Below are positions 25,629 to 34,921 of a stretch of DNA of 64,000 bases, in pieces (positions within the stretch are counted from its first letter, which is position 1; each line of letters opens with the position of its first letter). Source of the DNA: Alphaproteobacteria bacterium (GTDB lineage Bacteria > Pseudomonadota > Alphaproteobacteria > UBA8366); NCBI GenBank assembly GCA_021774335.1, contig JAJFJD010000033.1:239642-303641 (forward strand), read 5' to 3'. The notes under the pieces were generated by a model, which saw only the letters and a list, made by a program, of their open reading frames with translations, was not told the origin of the DNA and searched no databases. The position numbers and the translations under genes are program-made.

Positions 25629-26804
25629 CTACAGCGCTCCTCGTACGGCATTAACAAAGATCGTACGCAAATCATCGCTGGTTAGCGGTTTCGGGTTTCC
25701 AGGCCGTGTAGGATCGTCATACGCAAGTTGCGCAACGGCGTCGGCACGGTCGTCCGGCACGCCGATATCTTGCAGAGAATTGGGGATTTCCAGCGTCTTG
25801 CGGAAATCGAGAATAAAGTCCGTCAGCGCGTCCACATCGTGCTTGGGCGCCCCGAGAAACCGCATAATATATTGTGCTTGCTGACCGATCGCGTCTGCAT
25901 TGTGCTGCAAGACATATGGCAGAACCACCGCGTTCGTGAGCCCATGATGGGTGCCATACAGGCTGCCCACGGCATGGCTGATCGCGTGTACGCCACCCAG
26001 ACCTTTCTGGAATGCCGTCGCCCCCATCGACGCCGCAGCCAATACATGACTTCGTGCCTGCACGTCGTCGCCGTATGCGTATGCCACCGGCAACCATTCG
26101 GCCAGCAACCGCATGCCTTCGAGGGCGATACCGTCAGCCAGCGGATGGTATCCCGGGGCGCAATAAGCCTCGAAGTTGTGGATGAAAGCGTCCAATCCCG
26201 TGGCGGCCGTCAACGCCGGGGGCAAGGCCAACGTCGTGTTGGGGTCGTCGATCACGACCTTCGCCATCATGGCGGGATGGAAAATGACCCGTTTTCGGCC
26301 GTCGAGATCATCTGCAATGATGGCCGCCCGGCCAACTTCCGACCCGGTGCCCGCCGTCGTCGGTATGGCAATGATTGGCGCAATGGCATCCGTATCGGCG
26401 CGCAACCAGTTATCGCCGATATCCTCGAAATCCCCGATCGGCCGTGTTTGCCCCGTCATGAAGGCAATCGCCTTGCCAGCATCGAGCGCACTGCCGCCGC
26501 CGAAGGCGATGACTCCGTCATGTCCGCCGCCATCGAACGCCGCAACGCCGGCAATAACATTGGAATCCCGCGGATTGGGCTGCACGTCCGAGAAAACGAC
26601 GATATCAAGACCCTGCCTCCCGCAGGCATCGACCACATCCTGAACTAGAGGTAATGCCGCCAAACCCGGATCGGTCACCAGTAACGGCCGCTTAAGTCCA
26701 AGCTCCGCACAGACTGCTGACAATTCGACGAGACGTCCTGGCCCGAACCGGACGCTCGTTGGGTAATTCCAATTGCCCGTCAGTGACTCTGGATCGATCT
26801 GCAT
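25629..26804 (-). CDS. Iron-containing (group III) alcohol dehydrogenase
   Basis: A 391-residue NAD(P)-dependent dehydrogenase. GGGSALDAGK at 102-111 binds cofactor, and TTAGTGSE is the family block. Metal ligands fit Asp205 and His209 (LDAFIHNFEAY), His273 or His277 and His287 (GTHHGLTN). The family reduces aldehydes or oxidises primary alcohols and amino alcohols; the substrate is not evident. It lies 35 bp after the GS-family gene, so it is in the same operon. Confidence 0.9.
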   Translation of the reverse strand: MQIDPESLTGNWNYPTSVRFGPGRLVELSAVCAELGLKRPLLVTDPGLAALPLVQDVVDACGRQGLDIVVFSDVQPNPRDSNVIAGVAAFDGGGHDGVIAFGGGSALDAGKAIAFMTGQTRPIGDFEDIGDNWLRADTDAIAPIIAIPTTAGTGSEVGRAAIIADDLDGRKRVIFHPAMMAKVVIDDPNTTLALPPALTAATGLDAFIHNFEAYCAPGYHPLADGIALEGMRLLAEWLPVAYAYGDDVQARSHVLAAASMGATAFQKGLGGVHAISHAVGSLYGTHHGLTNAVVLPYVLQHNADAIGQQAQYIMRFLGAPKHDVDALTDFILDFRKTLEIPNSLQDIGVPDDRADAVAQLAYDDPTRPGNPKPLTSDDLRTIFVNAVRGAL

Positions 26805-26839
26805 ATGTAGCCCGCCAATCCGGCCCTAACCGCGTTCGC

Positions 26840-28204
26840 CTAACCGCGCTCGAAAGTGCGGCGCAGTTCCCAATCGGTAACCCGCCGGTCGTATTCGCTC
26901 TGCTCCCAACGCCCGGTGTGCAGGTAGTGCTCGACGATCGCGTCCCCCAAAACCTCTCGCAGAACGGATGACTCCTCCAACGCCGCCAACGCTTCCCGCA
27001 AGGTCCGCGGCACATCGTGAACATCATCCATTTCATAGATATTGCCGGAAATAGCGGGTTCCAGCTCCAACTTGTTCTCGATGCCGTACAGGCCGGCCGC
27101 GATCGTCGCGGCAAAGGCAAGATAGGGGTTCACGTCGGCGCCGGGAATACGGCATTCAACCCGCAAGGCGGGACCATGACCGACGGTCCGGTAACCGGCC
27201 GTGCGATTGTCGCGGCTCCACGCCGCCTTGGTCGGCGCGAAGGATCCCGCCTGGAATCGTTTATAGGAGTTGATGAAGGGCGCATAGAAATAGGTCACGT
27301 CACGCACCAGCGCGAGTTGTCCGGCCAGGTAATGACGAAACAGCGGGGACATGCCATCCTCGGCTTTATCGTCGAAAAACAAGGCCTTATCTGTCTCGGC
27401 ATCCCATAACGACGAATGTAGATGACAACTGTTGCCGGCCAAATCCAGGTTCCACTTGGCCATGAAGGTGATCGCCTTGCCTTGGCCGTAGGCGATTTCC
27501 TTCGCGCCGTTCTTATAGATCGAATGACGGTCCGCCATTTCCAGCGCTTCAGCGTATTGCAGGTTGATTTCTTCCTGTCCCGGACCCCACTCACCCTTGG
27601 AGAATTCGACCGGCACCGCAGCGCCGTCCATGCCGTTGCGGATGGCACGGATCAGGTCCTCTTCCTTCGTCGTCTGGAAGATATGGTAATCCTCGATATA
27701 CCAGCCTGCGGTCTTGAGATCCTGATAGTTCTTTTCCCGCGCAGATTCGTACGTCTCATCGAATACGTACAGCTCGAGTTCCGACCCCATCTTGACGGTA
27801 AAGCCCATGTCGCGGGCGCGCGCCAACTGTTTCTTGAGCATCGAGCGCGGCGCGTGCGGCAAGTCAACACCGTGGTGATCCTGGCAATCGGCCATCACCA
27901 GCGCCGTCGCCTCAAGCCAGGGAATCCGGCGCAAGGTGGATAAATCCGGTTTTAGGGCGAAATCCCCATAGCCCGTGTCCCAGGATGCCACCTGATACCC
28001 CGGCACCGGCTCCATATCCATATCGACGGTCAGCAGGTAATCGCAGACATGCATTTCATTAAGGCACTTTTCGACAAAGAATCGGCCGGTGACCCGCTTG
28101 CCGATCAACCGCCCCTGCATATCGGGAAAACAGACGAGGACGGTGTCGATTTCCCCGCTTTCGACGTCGGCCCGCAGGCCGGGAACATCCAGATTGCCGC
28201 TCAT
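26840..28204 (-). CDS. Glutamine synthetase family protein (gamma-glutamyl-amine ligase type)
   Basis: A 454-residue GS-fold ligase. The N-terminal beta-grasp (PDMQGRLIGKRV), the catalytic metal-binding Glu pair region (GSELELYVFD), the central NLDLAGNSCHLHSSLWD block and the ATP-binding SYKRFQAGSFAPT motif are present. It lacks the adenylylation-loop pattern of housekeeping GlnA and resembles PuuA-like enzymes that glutamylate amines or polyamines with ATP. An ALDH 13 bp upstream and an ADH downstream support an amine-catabolic role. The ATG at 28204 follows GGGAG. Confidence 0.88.
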   Translation of the reverse strand: MSGNLDVPGLRADVESGEIDTVLVCFPDMQGRLIGKRVTGRFFVEKCLNEMHVCDYLLTVDMDMEPVPGYQVASWDTGYGDFALKPDLSTLRRIPWLEATALVMADCQDHHGVDLPHAPRSMLKKQLARARDMGFTVKMGSELELYVFDETYESAREKNYQDLKTAGWYIEDYHIFQTTKEEDLIRAIRNGMDGAAVPVEFSKGEWGPGQEEINLQYAEALEMADRHSIYKNGAKEIAYGQGKAITFMAKWNLDLAGNSCHLHSSLWDAETDKALFFDDKAEDGMSPLFRHYLAGQLALVRDVTYFYAPFINSYKRFQAGSFAPTKAAWSRDNRTAGYRTVGHGPALRVECRIPGADVNPYLAFAATIAAGLYGIENKLELEPAISGNIYEMDDVHDVPRTLREALAALEESSVLREVLGDAIVEHYLHTGRWEQSEYDRRVTDWELRRTFERG

Positions 28205-28217
28205 TACCGCTCCCAGG

Positions 28218-29606
28218 CTAATTCAACCGTAAATGAAATGATTTCGGGCGTGTCAGCTGTTCGTATCCTACGCGGGAAAGGGTGCAGCCGCGACCAGAGT
28301 TCTTCACCCCCGTCCAGGCGAGCGCGGGATCGAGATAGTCGCAGCGGTTCATAAACCATGTGCCCGTTTCGACCTGGTCGCCGATGCTCTTGGCCGCCAC
28401 GACGTCCTGCGTCCAGACCGATGCCGTCAGTCCATAGGCGCTGTCATTCATCAGGGCGATGGCCTCGTCATCCGACCCGACCGGCATGATGCCGACGACA
28501 GGGCCGAAGGTTTCCTCCCGCATGATCCGCATCTCATGGGTGACCTCGGTCAAAATCTGCGGCGCGATATAGGGTGATCCGGGTGCCGCCGCCGGAAAAC
28601 TGCCCGTATCGATCAACGGCCGGGCGCCAGCGGAGATCGCCTCTTCGGTTTGCACGCGTACTTCATCGGCCAATGATGCGCGCGCCATTGGGCCTAGATT
28701 AACTGCATCTTCGGCGGGGTTTCCAAGATTATACTTATTCACCAAGCCGCCGTACGCATCAATAAAATCCTGATACACGTGTTGCTGTACGTAAATCCGC
28801 TCGATCCCGCAACAGGATTGACCTGTGTTGAAGAACGCCCCATCCACAAGCGTCTCGACCGCATGGTCCAAATCGGCGTCCGCGCGGACATAAGCCGGGT
28901 CCTTGCCGCCGAGTTCGAGGCCGGCACCCGCAAAACGGTTCGCCAGTGCGTGCTGCACCGCCCGGCCGCCAGCCACCGATCCGGTGAAGGCGACGAACCC
29001 GACGCCATCATGTCCCATTAATGAAGCTGCCTGGGCATGATCGAGATAAAGGTACTGGAAAACCCCGTCTGGCAATCCGGCCTTGGCAAAGGCCGCGGCG
29101 AACCGTTCCGCCGTAAGCGGCGTCTGGTGCGATGGCTTCAAGATCACGGCATTGCCGGCGGCAAGCGCCGGAATGATCGAATTGACGGATGTCAGATACG
29201 GGTAGTTCCAAGGCGCTAAAACGAAGACGACGCCGTGCGGCTCGCGGCGAATGAAGCGCTCGAACCCGTCCATTGGCGCCGCCGCGATTTCGGCCAAGGC
29301 GCCCGGCGCGATCTCGATCATATGCCGCGCGCGTTCCTCGAATCCCCGAACCTCGCCGGGCGCCTGGCTGATCGGCCGGCCCATCTGCCAGGTCAACTCC
29401 TCGGCAATTGCCGGTGCATCGGCGACAAAGGCGTCGACGGCCTTGCTCAGGGCGCGTAACCGCGCCTCCAGGCCCGCCGCGCGCCAGTCGCGTTGCGCCC
29501 CCAACGCACGCTCCAGCGCTGCTGAAACCTCGGCATCTCCGGCGAGCGGACGCTCGACATAGATGCTTCCATCGATAGGCGAAATTGTCTGGAGTATCTT
29601 GGCCAC
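28218..29606 (-). CDS. Aldehyde dehydrogenase family protein
   Basis: A 462-residue NAD(P)-dependent ALDH. The motifs are LAPWNYPY (cofactor), FTGSVAGG, catalytic Glu in LELGGKDPAYV, and catalytic Cys in NTGQSCCGIERI. EETFGPVVGI and the MNRCDYLDPALAWTG segment near the C-terminus are typical of the branch found beside GS-like genes. The GTG start at 29606 has AGGGA upstream. It is the first gene of the six-gene minus-strand array and is divergent from glpK. Confidence 0.9.
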   Translation of the reverse strand: MAKILQTISPIDGSIYVERPLAGDAEVSAALERALGAQRDWRAAGLEARLRALSKAVDAFVADAPAIAEELTWQMGRPISQAPGEVRGFEERARHMIEIAPGALAEIAAAPMDGFERFIRREPHGVVFVLAPWNYPYLTSVNSIIPALAAGNAVILKPSHQTPLTAERFAAAFAKAGLPDGVFQYLYLDHAQAASLMGHDGVGFVAFTGSVAGGRAVQHALANRFAGAGLELGGKDPAYVRADADLDHAVETLVDGAFFNTGQSCCGIERIYVQQHVYQDFIDAYGGLVNKYNLGNPAEDAVNLGPMARASLADEVRVQTEEAISAGARPLIDTGSFPAAAPGSPYIAPQILTEVTHEMRIMREETFGPVVGIMPVGSDDEAIALMNDSAYGLTASVWTQDVVAAKSIGDQVETGTWFMNRCDYLDPALAWTGVKNSGRGCTLSRVGYEQLTRPKSFHLRLN

Positions 29607-29778
29607 GGCTGGTCCCTGTTTGCGGCGCCTTTCCTAACGGGCGACCGCCAATTCAACACCCGATCTTGATATCACCTCGCCCCGACAGCGGGAAAGGCCA
29701 TTCTCAAAGCTGACAAAGGACATAAGCTCTGCAACGATGTCGGTATCACCACAGCACGAACTCGGGAAGCAACAGGCC

Positions 29779-31272
29779 ATGCCGTCAGCCAGCCATGTAA
29801 TAGCCCTCGACCAAGGAACGAGCAGCACGCGGGCAATCCTTTTCGATGCGGACCGCAAGCCGGTCGCGCAGGCGAAGTCCGAATTGCGGCAAATCTATCC
29901 GCGACCCGGCTGGGTAGAGCATGACCCAGAGGAAATCTGGCAGGCGTCGGTCACGGTATTGCGGCAAACGCTGAACGAAGGCGGCGTCACGCCCGCGGAC
30001 ATCGCCGGCATCGGAATCACCAACCAGCGCGAAACCGTCGTCCTGTGGGACCAGGACACCGGCAAACCCATCCACAACGCCATCGTCTGGCAGGATCGCC
30101 GAACCGCGGATGCATGTGCAGACTTCAAGAAGGCTGGGCACGAACCCGCCATTCGCGCGAAAACCGGCCTGTTGCTAGACCCTTATTTCAGCGCCACCAA
30201 GATCGCGTGGCTGCTCGATACGGTAGACGGCGCCCGCGCGGCCGCGGAACAGGGAAAACTGGCAGCCGGAACAATGGACTGTTTCGTGCTCTGGCGACTG
30301 ACCGGCGGTGCGGTGCACGCGACGGACGCTACCAACGCCTCCCGCACTATGCTGTTCGACATCCACCGCCAGTGCTGGGACAAAGACCTTTGCGCCTTGT
30401 TCGACATACCCCTGTCACTTCTCCCGGAGGTACGGGATTGCGCCGCAGAATTCGGCACGACGGCCCCCGACCTGCTGGGCGGCACCGTTGCCATCCGCGG
30501 CATCGCGGGGGACCAACAGGCAGCCACCATCGGCCAAGCCTGCTTCGAGCCGGGATCGATCAAGAGCACCTACGGCACCGGCTGCTTCGTATTGACCAAT
30601 ACGGGTCCGACTGCGCTCGAGTCCGAGAACAAGCTCCTGACGACCGTCGCCTACCGGCTGGCCGGCCAGACAACCTATGCCATCGAAGGCAGCATCTTCG
30701 TCGCCGGTGCGGCCATTCAATGGCTGCGCGATGGATTAGGGCTGATCGGCTCGGCTGCGGAATCAGCGGACCTGTTCAAACAGGCCGCCCCGGAAAGCGG
30801 CGTCTATATGGTTCCCGCATTCACCGGGCTGGGCGCGCCATATTGGGATAGCGGCGCGCGCGGCGCGATCCTCGGGCTGACCCGGGGCAGCGGACCAGCC
30901 GAAATCGTCCGCGCGACCATCGAATCCGTCGCCTATCAGACCCGCGACCTGTTCGTGGCCATGGCGGCCGACGGCGCTGCAACTCCCGCAACGGTGCGGG
31001 TCGATGGCGGCATGGCGGCGAATGACGAATTCCTGCAATTCCTGGCCGATATCCTCGACATTCCGGTAGAACGTCCGCCGATCACCGAGACGACCGTGTT
31101 GGGCGCGGCCTACCTCGCGGGAATGCAGTCAGATCTCTATCCGACACCAAGTGAGATGGCCGTCGCCTGGCATTGCGAAGCGCGGTTTGACCCGGCGATG
31201 GACGCGACGGAGCGCGCGCGGCGCTATACCGGTTGGCAGGACGCCGTGCAGCGCGTTAGGACCGCTGACTAG
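29779..31272 (+). CDS. glpK: Glycerol kinase
   Basis: A 497-residue FGGY-family kinase that makes sn-glycerol-3-phosphate from glycerol and ATP. The ATP-binding start [15 protein letters not shown], the GITNQRET and [10 protein letters not shown] substrate blocks, the GTGCF segment and the DGGMAAND motif are all present. ATG 29779 gives the normal family length with a GGGAAG site; an upstream ATG at 29737 would add 14 residues and lacks a good site. glpD lies 5 kb away on the other strand. This copy is divergent from the ALDH operon. Confidence 0.95.
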   Translation: MPSASHVIALDQGTSSTRAILFDADRKPVAQAKSELRQIYPRPGWVEHDPEEIWQASVTVLRQTLNEGGVTPADIAGIGITNQRETVVLWDQDTGKPIHNAIVWQDRRTADACADFKKAGHEPAIRAKTGLLLDPYFSATKIAWLLDTVDGARAAAEQGKLAAGTMDCFVLWRLTGGAVHATDATNASRTMLFDIHRQCWDKDLCALFDIPLSLLPEVRDCAAEFGTTAPDLLGGTVAIRGIAGDQQAATIGQACFEPGSIKSTYGTGCFVLTNTGPTALESENKLLTTVAYRLAGQTTYAIEGSIFVAGAAIQWLRDGLGLIGSAAESADLFKQAAPESGVYMVPAFTGLGAPYWDSGARGAILGLTRGSGPAEIVRATIESVAYQTRDLFVAMAADGAATPATVRVDGGMAANDEFLQFLADILDIPVERPPITETTVLGAAYLAGMQSDLYPTPSEMAVAWHCEARFDPAMDATERARRYTGWQDAVQRVRTAD

Positions 31273-31275
31273 CTT

Positions 31276-32943
31276 TTATGCTTCGGCTGGCGCTTCGGTT
31301 TGAATTTTGCTTTTGCTCTTGCGCAGACGCGATGAGCGCAATTCGCCGGCTTTTTCGAGGATCGGATAGGCGGCCGACGTGAGGTGGCTGTTGATACGCT
31401 TCAGATCGCGGAGAATATCGAGATGCAACGATGATGTTTCGATGCTTTCGCGCATGCCGCTCTTTAGCCGTTCATGATGATTATCGGCCGCGTCGCGCTC
31501 GAGTTGCCGGAAATGGTCTTTCTCGATCAGCAGCTTGCGCGCCAACGCATGATCGCCGGACACAAAAACGCTGGTCGCGAGTTTCAAATTCTCTTGTACC
31601 CGATAATGCAGGTCGGCAATTTCGCCTAAACCTTCCTCGGAGAAGGCCAAACGATACTTGATCTTCTTGGCCGCAAGCTCCATCAGATTCTTGTCGATGA
31701 TATCGCCGATATGCTCAAGGTTCGTCGCGAAGCTCATGATCTCGTTGCAGCGCCGGCTATCTTCCTCGCCCAATTCCTGCCGACTCACCTCGGTGAGATA
31801 CAGCTTGGTTTGTTCAAACAGACGATCGACCGTGTCATCCGACGCCGTTACCTGATTCAACGATTCTTTATCGTCCCGCTGAAGCGTGTCCAACGATCCG
31901 CTCAGCATCTCGTCCAGGATATCGGCGATACGAAGCGTTTCCCGCGTCGCGTTGGCCAAGGCAACGGCGGGCTCGTCAATCGCCGACGCATCCAGATACC
32001 GGGCCTGTCCCGCGTCGCTTGGCATCGCCCGATCCGGAATCCACCGCTCCATCAACGCGCTGACCGGTCCGATCGCGAAGATGAAGATCATCGCCAGGCC
32101 CAGATTAAACGCGGTGTGGAAGTTCACGACCTGCCGCACTGGGTCGGCCTCAATCTGCGGAAGATATTCGGCCACATAGGCCAGGAACGGGAAGACCAGG
32201 ATACAGCCGACGGTCTTGAACAAGGCATTGCCGACGGCGACACGGCGCGCCGCGGCCACCGACCCTAGCGTCGCCGTTATCGGCGGAATCGCGCCGCCGA
32301 GATTGGCACCTAGGACAAGCGGGAAGATCAGGGCGACTGGAATCGCCCCCGCCCCCACAAGCGACGCGATCAACAATACGGTTGCCAGACTCGAATGCGC
32401 CAGCCACGTGAGCAAAGCGGTAAGAAGGATCGCCAACAGCGGTTCGTCGCCGAGGGACGTGACAAGCGCCAGCACCATTTTTGAGTCGCGGATTGGCTGC
32501 GAGTTGGCAACGATCAAGCTGAGCGCGAGCAGCATGAGGCCGAGCCCGACGGTCAGGCGACCAATATCCCGCGTCCGTTTTCGTTGACCGCCCTGAAAGG
32601 CGACAAATCCGACCGTGATCAATACCGGTGATATCCAAGCGATGTTGAGGCTGAACAGCTGCGCGACCAAGGTGGTGCCGACATCGGCGCCCAACATCAC
32701 CGCAAGCGCTGCGGCCGAAATTACCAAGCCGCGCCCCGCAAAGGACGCAGTCATCAGGCAGGTCGCCGTACTGCTCTGCAACAGGGTGGTAACGCCCAAT
32801 CCTGCGAGAAACGCGGCGAATCGGTTTGAAAGATGCCGTCCCAGGATGAGGCGCAGCGTTCCGCCAAACGCGCGGGTCATGCCGGTCCGCACCATGCGCA
32901 TGGCCCACAGCAACAGTGCGATAGCACCGATCAGGTTGATCAA
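31276..32943 (-). CDS. Na+/phosphate cotransporter (NptA/YjbB family) with C-terminal PhoU domain
   Basis: A 555-residue protein. The N-terminal 320 residues contain two inverted Na/Pi cotransporter repeats: LLQSSTATCLM in the first and HSSLATVLL in the second, where the usual first Gln is His. After about residue 330, two helical PhoU-like repeats follow (DEMLSGSLDTLQRDDKESL and onward). It imports or exports phosphate with sodium, and the PhoU part probably regulates this. A Pho-box-like sequence sits about 85-100 bp upstream (33028-33045). It converges on glpK, with a 3-bp gap. Confidence 0.88.
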   Translation of the reverse strand: MINLIGAIALLLWAMRMVRTGMTRAFGGTLRLILGRHLSNRFAAFLAGLGVTTLLQSSTATCLMTASFAGRGLVISAAALAVMLGADVGTTLVAQLFSLNIAWISPVLITVGFVAFQGGQRKRTRDIGRLTVGLGLMLLALSLIVANSQPIRDSKMVLALVTSLGDEPLLAILLTALLTWLAHSSLATVLLIASLVGAGAIPVALIFPLVLGANLGGAIPPITATLGSVAAARRVAVGNALFKTVGCILVFPFLAYVAEYLPQIEADPVRQVVNFHTAFNLGLAMIFIFAIGPVSALMERWIPDRAMPSDAGQARYLDASAIDEPAVALANATRETLRIADILDEMLSGSLDTLQRDDKESLNQVTASDDTVDRLFEQTKLYLTEVSRQELGEEDSRRCNEIMSFATNLEHIGDIIDKNLMELAAKKIKYRLAFSEEGLGEIADLHYRVQENLKLATSVFVSGDHALARKLLIEKDHFRQLERDAADNHHERLKSGMRESIETSSLHLDILRDLKRINSHLTSAAYPILEKAGELRSSRLRKSKSKIQTEAPAEA

Positions 32944-33027
32944 GATAATCGTCGCAGAGATAGCATTCGTCCTTTCAAGGGATTCGCAAATGAAGGACCG
33001 CCCGACGCCGTCGCATCGGCGGTTAGT

Positions 33028-33045
33028 ATTACCGTTTTGTTACAG
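33028..33045 (-). promoter_or_regulatory. Candidate Pho box upstream of the Na/Pi cotransporter gene
   Basis: On the minus strand CTGTAAC-AAAA-CGGTAAT follows the 7-4-7 architecture of PhoB sites but departs from the CTGTCAT consensus in each half. No convincing -10 box was seen. It is weak evidence taken alone, and is strengthened only by the phosphate-transport gene downstream. Confidence 0.25.
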
Positions 33046-33201
33046 GAACACGGATTATACGCCAATTTGATCATATTCAGAGCATTTTCTGCGCTCAGAC
33101 CGGCGCCTATCCGCAAATCAGGTTCGGCATACCCCTTGGATATTCCGTTCAAGCCCGCTACATAGCGGTGCACGCTTCCCGTCCATCAGATCGAAACGGT
33201 G

Positions 33202-34161
33202 ATGCCCGACATACTACTGGTCCTTTTGGGACTCACCGTTCTGGTGGCCGCCGGTGAGGCGACGTTGCGCGGCGCCGTCAGTCTTGCCCGCAAACTGAAT
33301 ATGCCGCCCGCCGCGATCGGCCTGACGATCGTCGGATTCGGCACTTCGCTGCCGGAACTCGTGGTAAGCGTCCAAGCCGCCCTCGATGCCAGACCCGGGT
33401 TCGCCGTCGGCAATGCCGTCGGCAGCAATATCGCCAACAGCCTGCTCATACTCGGCTGCGCCGCGCTTGTCCGCCCATTACGGTGCGAACCGCGGTCCTT
33501 ACGCCGCGACGGCGGCGCAATGCTGGTCGCCACGCTCATCTGCATCGCGCTGGGCCTGAGCGGCCAGGTCGTATTTTGGCAAGGCGGGCTGATGATCGTC
33601 TTGCTCTTCGCATTCATCGGCTGGTCCTATCAGCAGGATCGGAAATGGGCCGACCTACCCGCTGCCTTGCATGAAAAGGAAGGCGAAGCGATCGAAGTCG
33701 TGCCGGAGTCGACCGCCTTCGTCGTCGCCATGCTGTTGTCAGGACTGGTCGGACTCGGCATCGGCGCCGACATGATGGTCGAGGGCGCCGCGGCGATCGG
33801 CGCCCGCGCCGGAATTCCCGACGCGGTCTTGGGGCTCACCGTGTTCGCGTTCGGCACGTCATTGCCGGAGCTCGTCGCTGCAATGGTCGCCGCCGGACGC
33901 GGGCACACCGATGTCGCGGTGGGCAACGTCATCGGCAGCAATATCTTCAACCTGATGGGAATTCTCGGCGTGGCATCGCTGGTGACCCCAATCCCGTTCA
34001 ACGAAGCATTGCAGCAGATCGATCTTTGGGTCCTATTGGCCGCGACTCTCGTCCTTTTCCCCATCATCATCAGCGGCTGGCGCATCAGCCGCCGGGAAGG
34101 CACGCTGCTCTTATGCTGCTACATCGGCTATATTGCCAGCATCGCATGGCGGACCAGTTAA
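33202..34161 (+). CDS. Calcium/sodium antiporter (CaCA/YrbG family)
   Basis: A 319-residue exchanger with about ten TM segments and two clear alpha-repeats. Repeat one is GFGTSLPELVVS with GNAVGSNIAN; repeat two is AFGTSLPELVAA with GNVIGSNIFN. These acidic motifs form the Ca/Na sites in the family. A GTG three bases upstream of the ATG is the alternative start; no strong ribosome-binding site is visible for either. The GDPD gene follows by 19 bp on the same strand. Confidence 0.92.
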   Translation: MPDILLVLLGLTVLVAAGEATLRGAVSLARKLNMPPAAIGLTIVGFGTSLPELVVSVQAALDARPGFAVGNAVGSNIANSLLILGCAALVRPLRCEPRSLRRDGGAMLVATLICIALGLSGQVVFWQGGLMIVLLFAFIGWSYQQDRKWADLPAALHEKEGEAIEVVPESTAFVVAMLLSGLVGLGIGADMMVEGAAAIGARAGIPDAVLGLTVFAFGTSLPELVAAMVAAGRGHTDVAVGNVIGSNIFNLMGILGVASLVTPIPFNEALQQIDLWVLLAATLVLFPIIISGWRISRREGTLLLCCYIGYIASIAWRTS

Positions 34162-34180
34162 GCGGAGGCGGCATCCGGTC

Positions 34181-34921
34181 ATGAATGAAATGTCCATACG
34201 ATTTCCCCGGGTCATCGGTCACCGGGGCGCGGTCGGCCACGCGCCGGAAAACACGCTTGGCGGCATCCGCAAGGCGGCTGAGTTGGGTGCGACCTGGGTC
34301 GAGTTCGATGTCGCCCTGACCAAAGACGATGTCCCGGTCCTGCTGCACGACGAGACTGTCGACCGCACGACCGACGGATCCGGCAATCTGGCCGATATGA
34401 CACTGCAGGACGTCCAGGCGCTGGATGCCGGGCGCTGGTTTTCAGACGCGTTCGCCGGCGAGCACATCCCCACGCTGTCGGAAACGATCCGCCTGCTCGA
34501 CACACTCGGCCTTGGCGTGAATGTCGAAATCAAACCGACACCGGGCCGGGAAAGCGAGACCGGCCGCATCGTCGCGAAACAAGTTGCCGACGAATGGCCG
34601 AACAGCATGCGCGCACCCGTGTTCTCGAGCTTCCAGGTAGAGGCCTTGGTGGCCGCGCAACAGGCGGCGCCCGCAATCCCTCGCGGCTGGTTGATGCGAC
34701 GGCCCGGCAAGGGCTGGCAGGATCAAGCCCGGGCGCTGGACTGCCTATCCATCCACTGCAATCACCGGGCGCTCGACAGCAAAATCGCATCGGAGATCCG
34801 CAACGCCGGCTATCACCTGCTGGCCTATACCGTGAATGACGCGAAACGCGCCTTGAAGCTCTTCGAATGGGGTGTCGAATCGGTCTTCAGCGACTATCCC
34901 GAACGCATCCTGGCGATATAG
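34181..34921 (+). CDS. ugpQ: Glycerophosphodiester phosphodiesterase, cytoplasmic
   Basis: A 246-residue GDPD (TIM barrel) that releases sn-glycerol-3-phosphate from phospholipid headgroup diesters. The HRG motif (IGHRGAVGHAPENT), metal ligand region VEFDVALTKDD, catalytic His in LLHDETVDRTTDG, and VEIKP are intact. There is no signal peptide, so it fits the cytoplasmic UgpQ type. The ATG at 34181 has GGAGG 12 bp upstream. Its 3' end overlaps the convergent glpD gene by 28 bp, so its product feeds the enzyme encoded opposite. Confidence 0.92.
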   Translation: MNEMSIRFPRVIGHRGAVGHAPENTLGGIRKAAELGATWVEFDVALTKDDVPVLLHDETVDRTTDGSGNLADMTLQDVQALDAGRWFSDAFAGEHIPTLSETIRLLDTLGLGVNVEIKPTPGRESETGRIVAKQVADEWPNSMRAPVFSSFQVEALVAAQQAAPAIPRGWLMRRPGKGWQDQARALDCLSIHCNHRALDSKIASEIRNAGYHLLAYTVNDAKRALKLFEWGVESVFSDYPERILAI

